A stretch of 64,000 bases of DNA from Bacillus horti (GCF_030813115.1 NZ_JAUSTY010000003.1:248001-312000); one strand, 5' to 3'; shown: positions 24,703 to 34,870, counted from the first letter of the stretch. A program made the numbers and translations. Notes: generated by a model not told the origin, from the sequence alone.

Positions 24703-24811
24703 GTAATTATGTATAATGGAGATATAACTATTCGATTTGCGAAATGTTTTAATCATTTCTTATGAAAATCAGGCTACTCTAAGTCTAACTTATTTTGAAA
24801 GGAGTTTTTCT

Positions 24812-26617
24812 ATGAAAGCTTTTCAGAACACATTACACCGCTCAGATATTCCTGTGGAGCAGACCTGGAATCTTAATGATTTATTTGCGACAAATGAAGC
24901 TTGGGAAAGGGAATTGACTTCCTTACAGAGTGATATTCAAACAGTATCACAGTATAAAGGAAGGATACATGAGGGGGCTAAAGTATTACTAGATTGCCTG
25001 CTTGCTAAAGATGCGCTGAGTGAACGAGTAGCACGTGTTATGACCTTCGCTCACTTACAGCTTTCTGAGGATGGTACAAATTCAGTGTATCAGGCAAATA
25101 CAGCAAGGGTGGGCTCCGTACTTTCATCGGTTAGAGCTCAATCCGCTTTTATTCAATCTGAAATTTTGGCCGTAGGTAGTGAAACGATCCATCATTATAT
25201 AGAGGAAGAGCAGGGCTTAGAGGAGTTTCGTAAAACACTTACTGATCTGTTAGAACAAATACCCTACAGGCTGTCTCCAGATACAGAAGAAGTCCTAGCA
25301 GCCTTTGGAGAGGTGCTTAATGCTCCGTATATGATTTATGAAAGAAGCAGAACGTCAGATATGCAGTTCTCTTCCTTCACAACAGAGGATGGGGAAGAGT
25401 ACCCTTTAACCTTTAACTCCTTTCCTAAATATGAAGGGGAGGCTCAAACTGAACTACGTCGAAAGGCTTATGCTACTTTTATAGATACACTCAAACAATA
25501 CAAAAACACGTATGCAGCTACGTATGCAACAGAAGTCAAAAAGCAGGTTGTTGAAGCGCGTCTACGTAATTATCCTTCTGTTACGGATATGCTTCTCCAT
25601 GAGCAGCAGGTTACAAAGGAAATGTACCATAATCAGCTAGATACAATCCAAGCAGAGCTAGCCCCGCATATGCGTCGCTTAGCCAAATTAAAGCAGCGTG
25701 TGCTGGGCTTAGATAAGATGAGCTTTAGTGATCTGAAGGCTCCTCTTGATCCTGAATACAACCCGAGGATTTCTTATGATGAAGCGGCTAAACTTGTTCT
25801 CGAGGCCTTAGAAATCATGGGGCCAGAATATATGGAAATTATGGAGCAGGGCTTGTATAATCGCTGGGTGGATTTAGCAGACAATGTGGGCAAGCGATCC
25901 GGTGCATTTTGCTCAAGTCCTTATGGGGTTCACCCGTATATTTTGATGACCTGGAACGACTCTATGAGAAATGCTTATACATTAGCTCATGAGCTAGGGC
26001 ATGCCGGACATTTTAGCCTAGCAGGTCGTTATCAAAGGATTTCTAATACACGTCCATCCACATATTTTGTTGAAGCGCCATCAACGATGAATGAAATGCT
26101 TCTTAGCCAGCATATTCTAGCAAAATCTACTGATTCACGTATGCGTCGCTGGGTGATCCTTCAATCTCTAGGTACTTACTATCATAACTTTGTTACTCAT
26201 ATCCTAGAGGGGGAGCTCCAACGTCGGGTTTACGAGCTTGCTGATAAAGGTACACCTATAACAGCTAAGCTTTTATGTGAACAGAAAACAGAGCTGCTAT
26301 CTAAATTCTGGGGAGATGCCGTGGAAATGGATGAAGGAGCAGGCTTAACATGGATGCGTCAGCCCCACTATTATATGGGCTTATATCCATACACCTACTC
26401 TGCTGGTCTCACAGCTTCTACAGCGGCAGCACAGCGAATTCAAAGTGAGGGGAAACCAGCTGTAGACCGTTGGTTGTCTGCTTTAAAAGCGGGAGGAACA
26501 TTAAAGCCGCTTGAGCTTATGCAGCTTGCTGGTGTGGATATGTCTACTCCTGCCCCGATTAGAACAGCTGTAGCCTATGTAGGCTCATTAGTGGATGAGT
26601 TAGAGAATAGCTTCTAA
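24812..26617 (+). CDS. pepF: Oligoendopeptidase F (M3B zinc peptidase)
   Basis: This cytosolic metallopeptidase cleaves short peptides. The zinc motif HELGH (His393 and His397) lies in YTLAHELGHAGHFSLAG, with the third ligand Glu in PSTMNEMLL about 26 residues later. The length from ATG 24812 is 601 residues, typical for PepF. AAGGAG 6 bp upstream marks this ATG; an earlier in-frame start at 24737 would add 25 residues without a ribosome site. SelO follows after 53 bp and may be co-transcribed. Confidence 0.94.
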   Translation: MKAFQNTLHRSDIPVEQTWNLNDLFATNEAWERELTSLQSDIQTVSQYKGRIHEGAKVLLDCLLAKDALSERVARVMTFAHLQLSEDGTNSVYQANTARVGSVLSSVRAQSAFIQSEILAVGSETIHHYIEEEQGLEEFRKTLTDLLEQIPYRLSPDTEEVLAAFGEVLNAPYMIYERSRTSDMQFSSFTTEDGEEYPLTFNSFPKYEGEAQTELRRKAYATFIDTLKQYKNTYAATYATEVKKQVVEARLRNYPSVTDMLLHEQQVTKEMYHNQLDTIQAELAPHMRRLAKLKQRVLGLDKMSFSDLKAPLDPEYNPRISYDEAAKLVLEALEIMGPEYMEIMEQGLYNRWVDLADNVGKRSGAFCSSPYGVHPYILMTWNDSMRNAYTLAHELGHAGHFSLAGRYQRISNTRPSTYFVEAPSTMNEMLLSQHILAKSTDSRMRRWVILQSLGTYYHNFVTHILEGELQRRVYELADKGTPITAKLLCEQKTELLSKFWGDAVEMDEGAGLTWMRQPHYYMGLYPYTYSAGLTASTAAAQRIQSEGKPAVDRWLSALKAGGTLKPLELMQLAGVDMSTPAPIRTAVAYVGSLVDELENSF

Positions 26618-26670
26618 CATGATTGATTATGATAAGAAGAATAACTTGTGATGAAGGAGAAGTGGATACG

Positions 26671-28155
26671 ATGACACAGAGAAAAGAAAAGGTAGAGGCA
26701 GGTTGGAACTTTGATAATAGCTATGCACGTTTGCCACAAGGTTTTTTCTCAAGTCAGAATCCAGTCCCTGTACAATCACCAAATCTAATTATCTTAAATA
26801 CTGAATTAGCTGATGCTTTAGGATTAAATAGTCATGCCCTAAAAAGTGATGCTAGCCTTGACATATTTGCAGGTAACAAGATTCCTGAAGGTGCTCAGCC
26901 ACTTGCTCAAGCGTATGCGGGTCATCAATTTGGTCACTTTACCATGCTGGGGGATGGGAGAGCTGTTCTGCTTGGTGAACAGATAACACCTACAAAAGAG
27001 CGATTTGATATACAGCTAAAAGGCTCAGGTCGTACATCTTTCTCGCGTGGGGGAGATGGTCGAGCAGCACTTGGTCCTATGCTTCGAGAATATATTATTA
27101 GTGAAGCGATGCACGCTCTAGGCATTCCTACTACACGGAGTCTGGCTGTGGTTACGACTGGTGAACCTGTGTGGCGAGAAACTGGTCTTCCGGGTGCCAT
27201 CTTGACGAGAGTGGCTGCTAGTCATATCCGTGTAGGGACGTTTCAGTATGCTTCAAGAATGGGAACGTTTGAAGATCTCAAGGAACTTGCGGATTATACC
27301 ATACAAAGACATTATCCCAACATTCAATCATCGGAAGAGAATAATGATAAGTATATTAGATTCCTGCAAGAAGTCATTAAGCGTCAAGCCTTTCTTGTGG
27401 CAAAGTGGCAATTAGTAGGATTTATTCACGGTGTTATGAACACCGATAATATGGCGATTAGTGGAGAAACGATTGATTACGGTCCATGTGCCTTTATGGA
27501 TAGCTTTGACCCAGCAACAGTGTTTAGTTCTATTGATACACAGGGACGCTACGCCTATGGAAATCAGCCGTATATAGCCGTATGGAACCTAGCAAGACTG
27601 GCAGACAGCATGCTATCCCTATTTGCTGAAAACCAAGAGGAAGCGATTAAATTGGCAGAGGCTTCCCTTTCAAGTTACTCTAAGCATTTTCAACAAGAGT
27701 GGCTAAATGGCATGAGAGCTAAGCTCGGTTTATTTAATGAGGAAGAAGAGGATGAGTCTTTGGTTAAAGAGCTTCTTAGCTTAATGCACAGCTATAAGGC
27801 GGATTATACAAATACCTTCAGGTCATTAACGTTAGGGAATATGGAGGATACTGAGCTGAGTGATGCTCCAGAATTTAAGCAATGGTACGAGCAATGGGAA
27901 AAAAGACTGGATAGGCAGGAAGAATCTAGAGATTCCTCGGGGCATTTGATGCAAAAATCCAACCCTGCCATCATTCCGCGGAATCATCGGGTTGAAGAAG
28001 CGCTAGATGCCGCTGTGGACGACGGAGACTATACTGTGATGAATAGTCTACTGGAAGCCTTAGCTGATCCCTATGCTTACTCGCCTGTTCAGGAAAAATA
28101 CACAGCATTACCCCAAGCGTCAGATTTCCCTTATCAGACATATTGTGGGACGTAG
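26671..28155 (+). CDS. selO: SelO/YdiU protein adenylyltransferase
   Basis: This pseudokinase-fold enzyme transfers AMP from ATP to Ser, Thr or Tyr of proteins. Conserved blocks are [20 protein letters not shown] near residue 80, [20 protein letters not shown] near 112 and [19 protein letters not shown] near 253, which holds the catalytic and Mg-binding Asp/Asn. The C-terminus ends YQTYCGT, close to the usual family end. The start at ATG 26671 follows AAGGAG by 11 bp. The length of 494 aa fits the family. Targets are unknown in Bacillales. Confidence 0.92.
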   Translation: MTQRKEKVEAGWNFDNSYARLPQGFFSSQNPVPVQSPNLIILNTELADALGLNSHALKSDASLDIFAGNKIPEGAQPLAQAYAGHQFGHFTMLGDGRAVLLGEQITPTKERFDIQLKGSGRTSFSRGGDGRAALGPMLREYIISEAMHALGIPTTRSLAVVTTGEPVWRETGLPGAILTRVAASHIRVGTFQYASRMGTFEDLKELADYTIQRHYPNIQSSEENNDKYIRFLQEVIKRQAFLVAKWQLVGFIHGVMNTDNMAISGETIDYGPCAFMDSFDPATVFSSIDTQGRYAYGNQPYIAVWNLARLADSMLSLFAENQEEAIKLAEASLSSYSKHFQQEWLNGMRAKLGLFNEEEEDESLVKELLSLMHSYKADYTNTFRSLTLGNMEDTELSDAPEFKQWYEQWEKRLDRQEESRDSSGHLMQKSNPAIIPRNHRVEEALDAAVDDGDYTVMNSLLEALADPYAYSPVQEKYTALPQASDFPYQTYCGT

Positions 28156-28208
28156 GGATCAAAGACAGTCTGTTGATTTCGATGTGTATCTGCACATCAA
28201 AATATTCA

Positions 28209-28242
28209 AACATCCATGTAATAGATATATGGATGTTTTTTT
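28209..28242 (+). terminator. Intrinsic terminator after selO
   Basis: AACATCCAT pairs with ATGGATGTT, with seven T directly after. Confidence 0.85.
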
Positions 28243-28620
28243 ATGATCTTTATAAGCGCAACCAATGGTTGAACTCTATCCTCGTAAGGTTCTACAATAG
28301 CGTTATACATTTCAAGGTTTGCCTTATTCTTGGATTTCGAAGATCCATTCGGATATCAGTGGATGCTAATAAATGAGAAAGGCTAATTACTACTATCTTA
28401 TTCCTAGCCCCTCAGCTTGAGGATACGATTTAGGTTTGTTTAAAAAAGTCAAATAAGGTACAGTAAGAGAAGATAAGATAGATGCTGGTAAAGTAACAAC
28501 AGGAATGAAAATAATGTTTTAGAGAAGATAAATATAGGAATGCAAAGAAAGTTAAAGAGAAGATAAATTTAGGAAAGAAAGTATAGAAAGATAATTAAAT
28601 TCAATTGAGGAGGCACAAGC
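28243..28620. other. Non-coding region before the lactonase
   Basis: No supported gene. The last 120 bp are purine-rich, and AGAGAAGATAAAT followed by TAGGAA occurs twice, about 40 bp apart (near 28522 and 28557). No clear promoter was recognised. GAGGAGGC precedes the lactonase ATG. Confidence 0.4.
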
Positions 28621-29697
28621 ATGACAACAAAGCAGAAGCTTACATTATTTATAGGCTCTTATTCCGAAGTGGGATCGGAAAGTGTTCATACATATTCAAT
28701 GGATGAGGAGAGTGGCAAGCTGACTAAACTAGGAGTATTACAGGGACTCAAAAACCCAACCTTCCTAAACCTTGATACACAACAGCAGAAGCTTTATACC
28801 TTCTCTGAAGGTATCTCACCGGATGGAGAGCGGACAACAGAGGCGGTAGCCCTTGAATATAGCCCCGAGACGCTTAAATTGAGTGAGACAAGCCGTTCGT
28901 TGGGGAGGGCAGGATCATCCTGCCACATTCAACGAGACAGAAGCAGTCGCTATTTGGTCCTAAGCAGCTATAATGGTGGAAGTGTAAGTCTAGTTGCCTT
29001 AACAGAGGAAGGCGAGATCGGAGAATGGCTAGATGTCCAAAAGCATGAGGGGCATGGTGTAAATCTGGATCGCCAGGAAGGGCCGCATCCTCATTCTGCA
29101 CAATTTAGTCCAGACGGGAAGTATATCTATGTCCCTGACTTAGGGATTGATCGTATTAAAATCTATACGATAGACAGTAGCCAACAAAAGCTCATTCCTC
29201 ATGGTGAAGTGTCATTACGGCCAGGTGCAGGACCACGCCATATGACCTTTCATCCGAATAGCGCTTTTGCCTATGTGATTAATGAACTAGACTCAACGGT
29301 TACGGCTTTTACCTATGATCAGGCAACAGGATCGCTTGAAGAGATAAGTACCGTTCCAACCCTGCCAACGGCTTGGCAAGGGGAGAATATCTGTGCAGAG
29401 GTAGCCATCTCAGAGGATGGCCGTTACCTATACGGCTCGAACCGAGGACATGACAGTCTTGTAGTGTTTAAAATTATGACTGATGGGAAGCTGACCTACG
29501 TCGAGCATGTGTCCGTTGAAGGAGCTCATCCTCGTCATTTCGCACTTGCTCCGGGAGGAAAGTTCCTAGTGGCCGCCAATCGGGATACGAATAATCTTGC
29601 TGTCTTCCGCATCGATCCTACTACAGGGAAGCTACAGTTTACAGGGGAGTCCGAATCGGTCTCTAAGCCTGTATGTGTAGTACCTGCTTATTTGTAA
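28621..29697 (+). CDS. Lactonase family beta-propeller (6-phosphogluconolactonase-like)
   Basis: This 358-residue seven-bladed propeller resembles B. subtilis YkgB/Pgl. Repeating blade motifs are visible: GLKNPTFLNLDTQQQKLYTF, HPHSAQFSPDGKYIYVPDLG near 158, GPRHMTFHPNSAFAYVINEL near 205, EVAISEDGRYLYGSNRGHDS near 260 and HPRHFALAPGGKFLVAANRD near 305. It probably hydrolyses 6-phosphogluconolactone in the oxidative pentose-phosphate pathway, but other lactones are possible. It is monocistronic and has no signal peptide. Confidence 0.88.
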   Translation: MTTKQKLTLFIGSYSEVGSESVHTYSMDEESGKLTKLGVLQGLKNPTFLNLDTQQQKLYTFSEGISPDGERTTEAVALEYSPETLKLSETSRSLGRAGSSCHIQRDRSSRYLVLSSYNGGSVSLVALTEEGEIGEWLDVQKHEGHGVNLDRQEGPHPHSAQFSPDGKYIYVPDLGIDRIKIYTIDSSQQKLIPHGEVSLRPGAGPRHMTFHPNSAFAYVINELDSTVTAFTYDQATGSLEEISTVPTLPTAWQGENICAEVAISEDGRYLYGSNRGHDSLVVFKIMTDGKLTYVEHVSVEGAHPRHFALAPGGKFLVAANRDTNNLAVFRIDPTTGKLQFTGESESVSKPVCVVPAYL

Positions 29698-29703
29698 AAA
29701 ATT

Positions 29704-29764
29704 AAAGCCTATCCACCTAGAGCAAGGACAGCAACCCTTCAATAGGTAGGGATAGGCTTTTTCG
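29704..29764. terminator. Bidirectional terminator between the lactonase and helD
   Basis: AAAGCCTATCC pairs with GGATAGGCTTT across an interrupted stem, with T-tracts on both sides. It serves two convergent genes. Confidence 0.8.
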
Positions 29765-29851
29765 TCATTTACATTGATTACGATTGCTACTAATTGCTTT
29801 TAGAAAGATTTATTAATTCAACGTTTATTCTGCCATTTAAGATACTCTTCC

Positions 29852-32035
29852 TTATTCTCCACGTAAGATACGCTGTGTATCCACTGACTCATAGCGATCA
29901 TGAGGAACAGAACCAAGAATTGAAGATGGAGTTTCACGATGTGTTAGCCATAGCTGGTGTAACGCACGAGTACAGCCTACATATAAAAGCTTTGCTTCTA
30001 GGTCATTAGCCGGGTAAGAAGCTGCATCAACATTTAGAAGAATGACGGCATCAAACTCAAGCCCCTTTGTTAAGTAAATCGGAACAATTGAAACTCCACC
30101 ACTATATGCTTCACTCTGTGCATCAATTAGGTTGGTTCCAACGTTTAATCCAAATAGCTTTTGCTGGAGCTCTCTAGCTCCTTTTTCCGTTCGTGTAACT
30201 ATGGCCATACTTTGATATTGCTTATCCTGCATCAGTGCTACCCATGCTATTAGAAACTCAAGCTGTTCCTTGTCTTTAAGACCAACAACCTTCACGGGCT
30301 CACCACTCCTAAAAACAGGCACAGCCTTTGATACACCGAGCTGGGCTTGGTCAATCATATGGTTGGCAAACTCGATGATTTCTAGTGTGGAGCGGTAGCT
30401 CTGCTTTAATTCAAAGTAAGAGGTTTGCGTCTGTGGGAACAAGCTTTGAAATTCTTTCCACGATAGTGTTCCCTGATCGGCATGAATCCCTTGAGCTAAA
30501 TCCCCAAGGATAGTAAAGGAGCCCCCGCGAACCAATTCCTTCAACAAATCCACTTGAAAAGGGGAGAAATCCTGTGCCTCATCAATGACAACATGATCGA
30601 AGCGATCCTCCTTATTAAAGCCATTCAGCTTAAACTGAATAAAAAGAAGGGGGGCAAGATCTTCATAATCAATAAGCTGCGTCTTGAAAGTCGCTAATGA
30701 CTCTTCTTTGACGTGAGCAGGAATGGACTCTATAATCTCCATAAGCTCTGGAGCTGTACGTTTAGTAGACTGAAATAGATCTTGGTAAATATCAAAGGGG
30801 GAGAGGCTGTTCCAAGATTTGGCCCAAGTTCGCAGCCTTTGACTAGCCGTCTTCTTATAATCCTTTACCGCCTGTATTCCTTCAATCTGTTTAAGCTCAC
30901 CTTCAATCCAGCGCTTCATCCGTGCAATGATCCTTTCCTTACGCTGGGCAAGAGGATAGGAGCGATACTCTTGGGAGTACCAATTCCGCAAGGTGGATAC
31001 ATTAATGACTTTTCCTTCCCAGGCAACAAATTCTTTGTCGGGGAGTAGTAATTTTTCCAATGTAGCAATGTAAGAGGTGATAAGATACTTAAAGGCTTTA
31101 GAGCCTTTATATCTACCGGGTTTCTCTAACGCTCCACCATTTGAAGCTTCCTGTCGCTCAAACCTTCTGTGATAACGTTCAGAAAGGGGACGAAGCTTTA
31201 CCTCATCCTCTAATCTCTCTAAAACCCAGGTAGGAAAGGTGCTTTGTTGGATGTCCCCCACACCAAGCTCTGGCAAAACGTCAGAAATATAATCTAAAAA
31301 CATGGTGCTCGGTGCAAAAATCATCATTCGCTCTGGGCGAACCTTTTCTCTATATTCGTATAAGAGGTAAGCTAAACGATGCAAAGCTACTGTGGTTTTT
31401 CCGCTTCCTGCTACTCCTTGAATGACTAGGGCAGAATCCTTAGGCGCTCGGATAATCTGATTCTGCTCCATTTGGATGGTAGAAACAATATCACGTAGGC
31501 GATTATCCTTCCTTTCTCCTAGCTTGTATAAAAGGAATTCATCCGTCCCTTCTAAGTTATGCTCACCCTTCACAAAGCTATCAACCACACGCAAAAGCTG
31601 CTGTTCGCGAATCACTATATTTCGTTTCAAAAATAGAGTTCCTTCAACAAGCCCTTCGGGCGCTTCATAAAAAGCTATTTCCTCCTCACCACTGAAGCCG
31701 TAGAACATACTGGACAACGGAGCGCGCCAATCAATGACGAGAGGCTGCTTATTGTCATCGTTCATCACGCCGACCTTTCCAATATAATAAGGGGCTACCC
31801 GCTCTGTCTCAAGCTCTTGAAAATCTAATCTTCCAAAGTAAGGCTCCTTTAAGGAGCGCTGTAAGCTCTCCTTTGCTTTTTCATTCATATCATCTAAAAC
31901 CTGCTCAGTAAAATCATCTCCAACATATCTTTCCTTGGAGGAGCGCTCCTGCAAAAACTTTGTAATAAGTGATAAGGTAAGCTTTAGCTGCTGCTCCTCT
32001 TGCTGATGTGTAGATGTTATAGAATCTGAATCCAT
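29852..32035 (-). CDS. helD: HelD-like UvrD-family helicase, RNA polymerase recycling factor
   Basis: This superfamily 1 ATPase of 727 residues has Walker A VIQGVAGSGKTTVALHRLAY near 208, Walker B FDHVVIDEAQDFSPFQ near 505, the SYRST motif and the C-terminal LTKGLEFDAVIL. A charged N-terminal coiled region (about residues 1-60), as in B. subtilis HelD, reaches into RNA polymerase and frees stalled complexes. AAGGAGGGGG sits 9 bp before the ATG at 32035. An ATG 42 bases earlier lacks a ribosome site. Confidence 0.88.
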   Translation of the reverse strand: MDSDSITSTHQQEEQQLKLTLSLITKFLQERSSKERYVGDDFTEQVLDDMNEKAKESLQRSLKEPYFGRLDFQELETERVAPYYIGKVGVMNDDNKQPLVIDWRAPLSSMFYGFSGEEEIAFYEAPEGLVEGTLFLKRNIVIREQQLLRVVDSFVKGEHNLEGTDEFLLYKLGERKDNRLRDIVSTIQMEQNQIIRAPKDSALVIQGVAGSGKTTVALHRLAYLLYEYREKVRPERMMIFAPSTMFLDYISDVLPELGVGDIQQSTFPTWVLERLEDEVKLRPLSERYHRRFERQEASNGGALEKPGRYKGSKAFKYLITSYIATLEKLLLPDKEFVAWEGKVINVSTLRNWYSQEYRSYPLAQRKERIIARMKRWIEGELKQIEGIQAVKDYKKTASQRLRTWAKSWNSLSPFDIYQDLFQSTKRTAPELMEIIESIPAHVKEESLATFKTQLIDYEDLAPLLFIQFKLNGFNKEDRFDHVVIDEAQDFSPFQVDLLKELVRGGSFTILGDLAQGIHADQGTLSWKEFQSLFPQTQTSYFELKQSYRSTLEIIEFANHMIDQAQLGVSKAVPVFRSGEPVKVVGLKDKEQLEFLIAWVALMQDKQYQSMAIVTRTEKGARELQQKLFGLNVGTNLIDAQSEAYSGGVSIVPIYLTKGLEFDAVILLNVDAASYPANDLEAKLLYVGCTRALHQLWLTHRETPSSILGSVPHDRYESVDTQRILRGE

Positions 32036-32183
32036 GAAAATCCCCCTCCTTCTTCGGTACATTATAAAGTTTGCCACGTAATCGAAAAAAAGAATAGACT
32101 TATATTTTGTATTTTGTTATGATGTATTGTAGGAAGTGCCAAAAAACAATAACCTAAAAATTACCAATTTATAACGATAATAA

Positions 32184-32212
32184 AGCGCCACTACTTTTAA
32201 AGTAAAGGCGCT
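32184..32212. terminator. Terminator of the ABC exporter operon
   Basis: AGCGCC pairs with GGCGCT, with an inner ACTTT/AAAGT pair. T-rich flanks are present on both strands. Confidence 0.7.
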
Positions 32213-32240
32213 CTTTTAATGCCGTTTTTCAAAGGATTGA

Positions 32241-33011
32241 CTAGCTTTTCCGTCTGTTGAAAAGAATGGTTACTAGAGCAATAGATACAACTAGCAATCC
32301 ACCGAACCAAAGGATAGTCAACCAAAGATTATTATCTATTGGTGTACCAAGAAGCAGACCCCGTAACGTTTCAATGAGAGGAGTCATCGGCTGATTTTCA
32401 GCTACGACTTGAAGCCAAGCAGGCATCGTTTGTGTCGGGACAAAAGCACTGCTTAGATAAGGTAAAAACAACATGGGAAACGTTATAGCATACGCTGTTT
32501 CTACTGTCTTGACGAATAAGCCAAAGACAATAAACAACCAATTGAGAGCAAGCAAGAACAGGCTCAACACCCCAATCACCCCAAGCCACTCTAAGAACCC
32601 TGCTTCTGGTCTAAAGCCTAAAAGGAGAGCCACAATAAAAGCTATAGTAGTGGCAAGTACATTTCGAACAAAGCTACCAATCACATGACCAACCATTAAA
32701 GAGGAGGGGAGAACTGGCATACTCCGTAAACGGTCAAACAATCCTCCTGTCATGTCTTGAGCAACAAGGGCAGCTATCATAGAGCTTCCAAAGCCCATAC
32801 ATGTAATAATAACGCCAGGAACAACATAGTTCACATATTCTGTTCCGGTTTGAATGGCACCACCAAATACATAAACAAATAAGAGCATAACAATAATAGG
32901 CAGCAAAATACCCATTAGAAGAGATTCTATATCTCGAAAAATACGTTTTATACTCCGTAGGGTCATCGTCCATCCGTCTATAATCGCCCAATACGCTTTA
33001 GACTGACTCAT
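32241..33011 (-). CDS. ABC-2 type exporter permease (DrrB-like)
   Basis: This 256-residue membrane protein has six predicted membrane helices and the ABC-2 pattern: a short cytosolic N-terminus, then IESLLMGILLPIIVMLLFVY, VIITCMGFGSSMIAALVAQD, the cytosolic FDRLRSMPVLPSSLMVGHV and PMLFLPYLSSAFVPTQTMP. It pairs with the ATPase just upstream, with the genes touching at TAATG. DrrAB-type exporters expel drugs, lipids or antibiotics; the substrate is not visible. The operon is flanked by repeats of a TetR operator. Confidence 0.9.
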   Translation of the reverse strand: MSQSKAYWAIIDGWTMTLRSIKRIFRDIESLLMGILLPIIVMLLFVYVFGGAIQTGTEYVNYVVPGVIITCMGFGSSMIAALVAQDMTGGLFDRLRSMPVLPSSLMVGHVIGSFVRNVLATTIAFIVALLLGFRPEAGFLEWLGVIGVLSLFLLALNWLFIVFGLFVKTVETAYAITFPMLFLPYLSSAFVPTQTMPAWLQVVAENQPMTPLIETLRGLLLGTPIDNNLWLTILWFGGLLVVSIALVTILFNRRKS

Positions 33012-33949
33012 TAGACTGCACTCCTTTCAGCTGCGGGGCTGGTTATACTTAAAAAAACATCATCCAGTGTCGGCTTTCGAAATTCGACAGAGGTGGGTTC
33101 AATTCCGTGTTCATGTAATACGTTTAACAAATTTCTTAGCTCTTCCGTCTGCCCCTTGGTGTTCAAGGAAAGAGTCAAAGATGTAGTGTCCATCTGTCCT
33201 TGTAGGAGGTGGTTTGCCTTTTCAAGGTAACCAAGCTGATTGAAGCCTAGCTCTACTTTTTCATTTCCAATCATCCGTTTTAAATCCTCAGCCGTCCCTT
33301 TTTGCACAATTCTTCCACCATTCATAATCGCAATTTCATCGGCAAGCTGGTCAGCCTCTTCAAGATACTGAGTGGTTAGAAAAATCGTCACTCCAGTTTT
33401 GGCTAGCTGTTGAATCAGATCCCACATATTTTTGCGACTTCTAGGATCTAATCCTGTGGTTGGCTCATCAAGAAAGATAATTTCAGGGTTGGAAAACAGG
33501 CTGATGGCAATATCGAGTCTACGTCGCATTCCCCCCGAATAGGTTTTCACTAGTTTTTTAGCGGCATCTACCAGATCAAACTGTTCTAGAAGCTCTCTTG
33601 TTCGTTCTTTTACCTTTTTAGAAGCAAGGTGATTTAATCGTCCCATAATGAACAGATTTTCTTCTCCTGTCAAAAGCTCATCAACAGACGCATACTGTCC
33701 AGTTAAGCTGATTAGCTTCTTAACGTCGTTTGGAGCGTGATTGATGTCTAAGCCAGCAATCCTCACAGACCCATGATCAGCCATGGTTAGAGTAGAAAGG
33801 ATACGAATGGTCGTTGTTTTTCCAGAACCATTTTCACCAAGCAGGGCAAAAATCGTCCCGCGAGCCACTTCAAAGCTTAATCCATCTAACACAGTATGGG
33901 CTCCATAACTCTTCTTTAAATCAAGGACAGAAATAACGGAATCATGCAT
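33011..33949 (-). CDS. ABC exporter ATP-binding protein (DrrA-like)
   Basis: This 312-residue ATPase has Walker A GENGSGKTT near 38, Q-loop SLTGQYASVDELL, signature YSGGMRRRLDIA near 136, Walker B IIFLDEPTTGLDPRSR and an H-loop changed to Gln in LTTQYLEE, common in the DrrA group. The C-terminal 80 residues are the DrrA extension. AAGGAGG 9 bp upstream selects the ATG at 33949. A longer frame from 33985 lacks support and would run over the operator. Confidence 0.92.
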   Translation of the reverse strand: MHDSVISVLDLKKSYGAHTVLDGLSFEVARGTIFALLGENGSGKTTTIRILSTLTMADHGSVRIAGLDINHAPNDVKKLISLTGQYASVDELLTGEENLFIMGRLNHLASKKVKERTRELLEQFDLVDAAKKLVKTYSGGMRRRLDIAISLFSNPEIIFLDEPTTGLDPRSRKNMWDLIQQLAKTGVTIFLTTQYLEEADQLADEIAIMNGGRIVQKGTAEDLKRMIGNEKVELGFNQLGYLEKANHLLQGQMDTTSLTLSLNTKGQTEELRNLLNVLHEHGIEPTSVEFRKPTLDDVFLSITSPAAERSAV

Positions 33950-33970
33950 ATAGAAGACCTCCTTATTATA

Positions 33971-33987
33971 GATTGACATAATCAATC
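33971..33987. promoter_or_regulatory. TetR-type operator O1
   Basis: GATTGA-CATAA-TCAATC, a perfect 6-bp inverted repeat with a 5-base spacer, just upstream of the ABC ATPase start. Confidence 0.6.
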
Positions 33988-34050
33988 AAAAATAACAAAA
34001 AAATAGTAGAAAGAAGAAAGGAAACTATGGATGTTTCCCTAAAATTATTT

Positions 34051-34067
34051 GATTGATTTAATCAGTC
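34051..34067. promoter_or_regulatory. TetR-type operator O2 at the ABC promoter start point
   Basis: GATTGA-TTTAA-TCAGTC, one mismatch from O1, same spacing. It lies just after the -10 of the candidate promoter at 34074-34102, where a repressor would block initiation. Confidence 0.6.
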
Positions 34068-34073
34068 GATAAA

Positions 34074-34102
34074 AGAATACGATGTCTCGCAATGAAAGTC
34101 AA
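34074..34102 (-). promoter_or_regulatory. Sigma-A promoter of the ABC exporter operon
   Basis: On the minus strand TTGACT (34102-34097), 17 bp, TATTCT (34079-34074). Confidence 0.55.
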
Positions 34103-34130
34103 TCATTTTTTGAGGAGTTGAAAGAAGCTA

Positions 34131-34739
34131 TCAGGCTGCAATCATCCTAATTAAAATGCTAACCTTCCATTCTGTATTCTCCTTCCAAAATAACGGATCC
34201 TCAGCCATGATACCTGACAGAATCGTTAGGTACATACGAAGTAGCTCTTCTGCATTGCCTTCAATAATTTCTCCAGACTCCTGACCTTCCATAAATAAAG
34301 GATACAAGGTTTCTATATAGACTTTGCCCGATTGTTCAATGAGTTCATGAATATGAGTAGGTAAATCAGGGGAGGAATGTAAATGCTGAATGATTCGAAA
34401 CACATCACCAGTTCTTCCTGTATCTCCTTCTTTAAAGGCGACCATCATAAACGATTTAATTTTCTCCAGGGCGCTCAGTTGTTTCTTATTCAACTCATCA
34501 AACATTTCCTTCGTTTTGTTTCTCTCCATGCCCCATTCGAGACTTTCATAAAGCACCTGCTCTTTAGATTCAAAGTAATGGTACACTAATCCATAGCTTA
34601 TCTTGGCTTCTTTTGCAATCATATTCATTTTCGTGAGCTTAATGCCATTATCAGCAAATACTTTAAGAGCAGCTCGCATAATTTGTACTTTTCGTTCCTG
34701 TTTCTTTTGTTCTAATTGATCCGTATTCATAGGTGACAT
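34131..34739 (-). CDS. TetR-family repressor of the adjacent ABC exporter
   Basis: This 202-residue protein has an N-terminal TetR HTH (IMRAALKVFADNGIKLTKMN, then AKEAKISYGLVYHYFESKEQ) and a helical ligand domain. It lies on the same strand just upstream of the exporter genes. Inverted repeats of one sequence (GATTGA-N5-TCAATC) occur at both its own promoter and the exporter promoter, so it probably represses both and is released by an exporter substrate. AGGAGG is 12 bp before the ATG, slightly long. A second ATG lies three codons in. Confidence 0.88.
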   Translation of the reverse strand: MSPMNTDQLEQKKQERKVQIMRAALKVFADNGIKLTKMNMIAKEAKISYGLVYHYFESKEQVLYESLEWGMERNKTKEMFDELNKKQLSALEKIKSFMMVAFKEGDTGRTGDVFRIIQHLHSSPDLPTHIHELIEQSGKVYIETLYPLFMEGQESGEIIEGNAEELLRMYLTILSGIMAEDPLFWKENTEWKVSILIRMIAA

Positions 34740-34809
34740 ATAGCGTAATAGCCTCCTCGTGATTGGGAATGTGTATATGATCTTACTATCATTTTAAAAT
34801 CAGTAGTTA

Positions 34810-34826
34810 GATTGATTTTTTCAATC
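34810..34826. promoter_or_regulatory. TetR-type operator O3 at the tetR promoter
   Basis: GATTGA-TTTTT-TCAATC, a perfect inverted repeat, same arms and spacing as O1. It sits downstream of the -10 at 34842-34847. Confidence 0.6.
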
Positions 34827-34841
34827 AATATCATATGGATA

Positions 34842-34870
34842 ACTTTATGATTAACTTGTACACCTGTCAA
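34842..34870 (-). promoter_or_regulatory. Sigma-A promoter of the tetR gene
   Basis: On the minus strand a perfect TTGACA (34870-34865), 17 bp, TAAAGT (34847-34842). Confidence 0.5.

Noticed and set aside
28143-28376. 77-residue frame after selO
   Set aside because: It spans the selO terminator and has no ribosome site.
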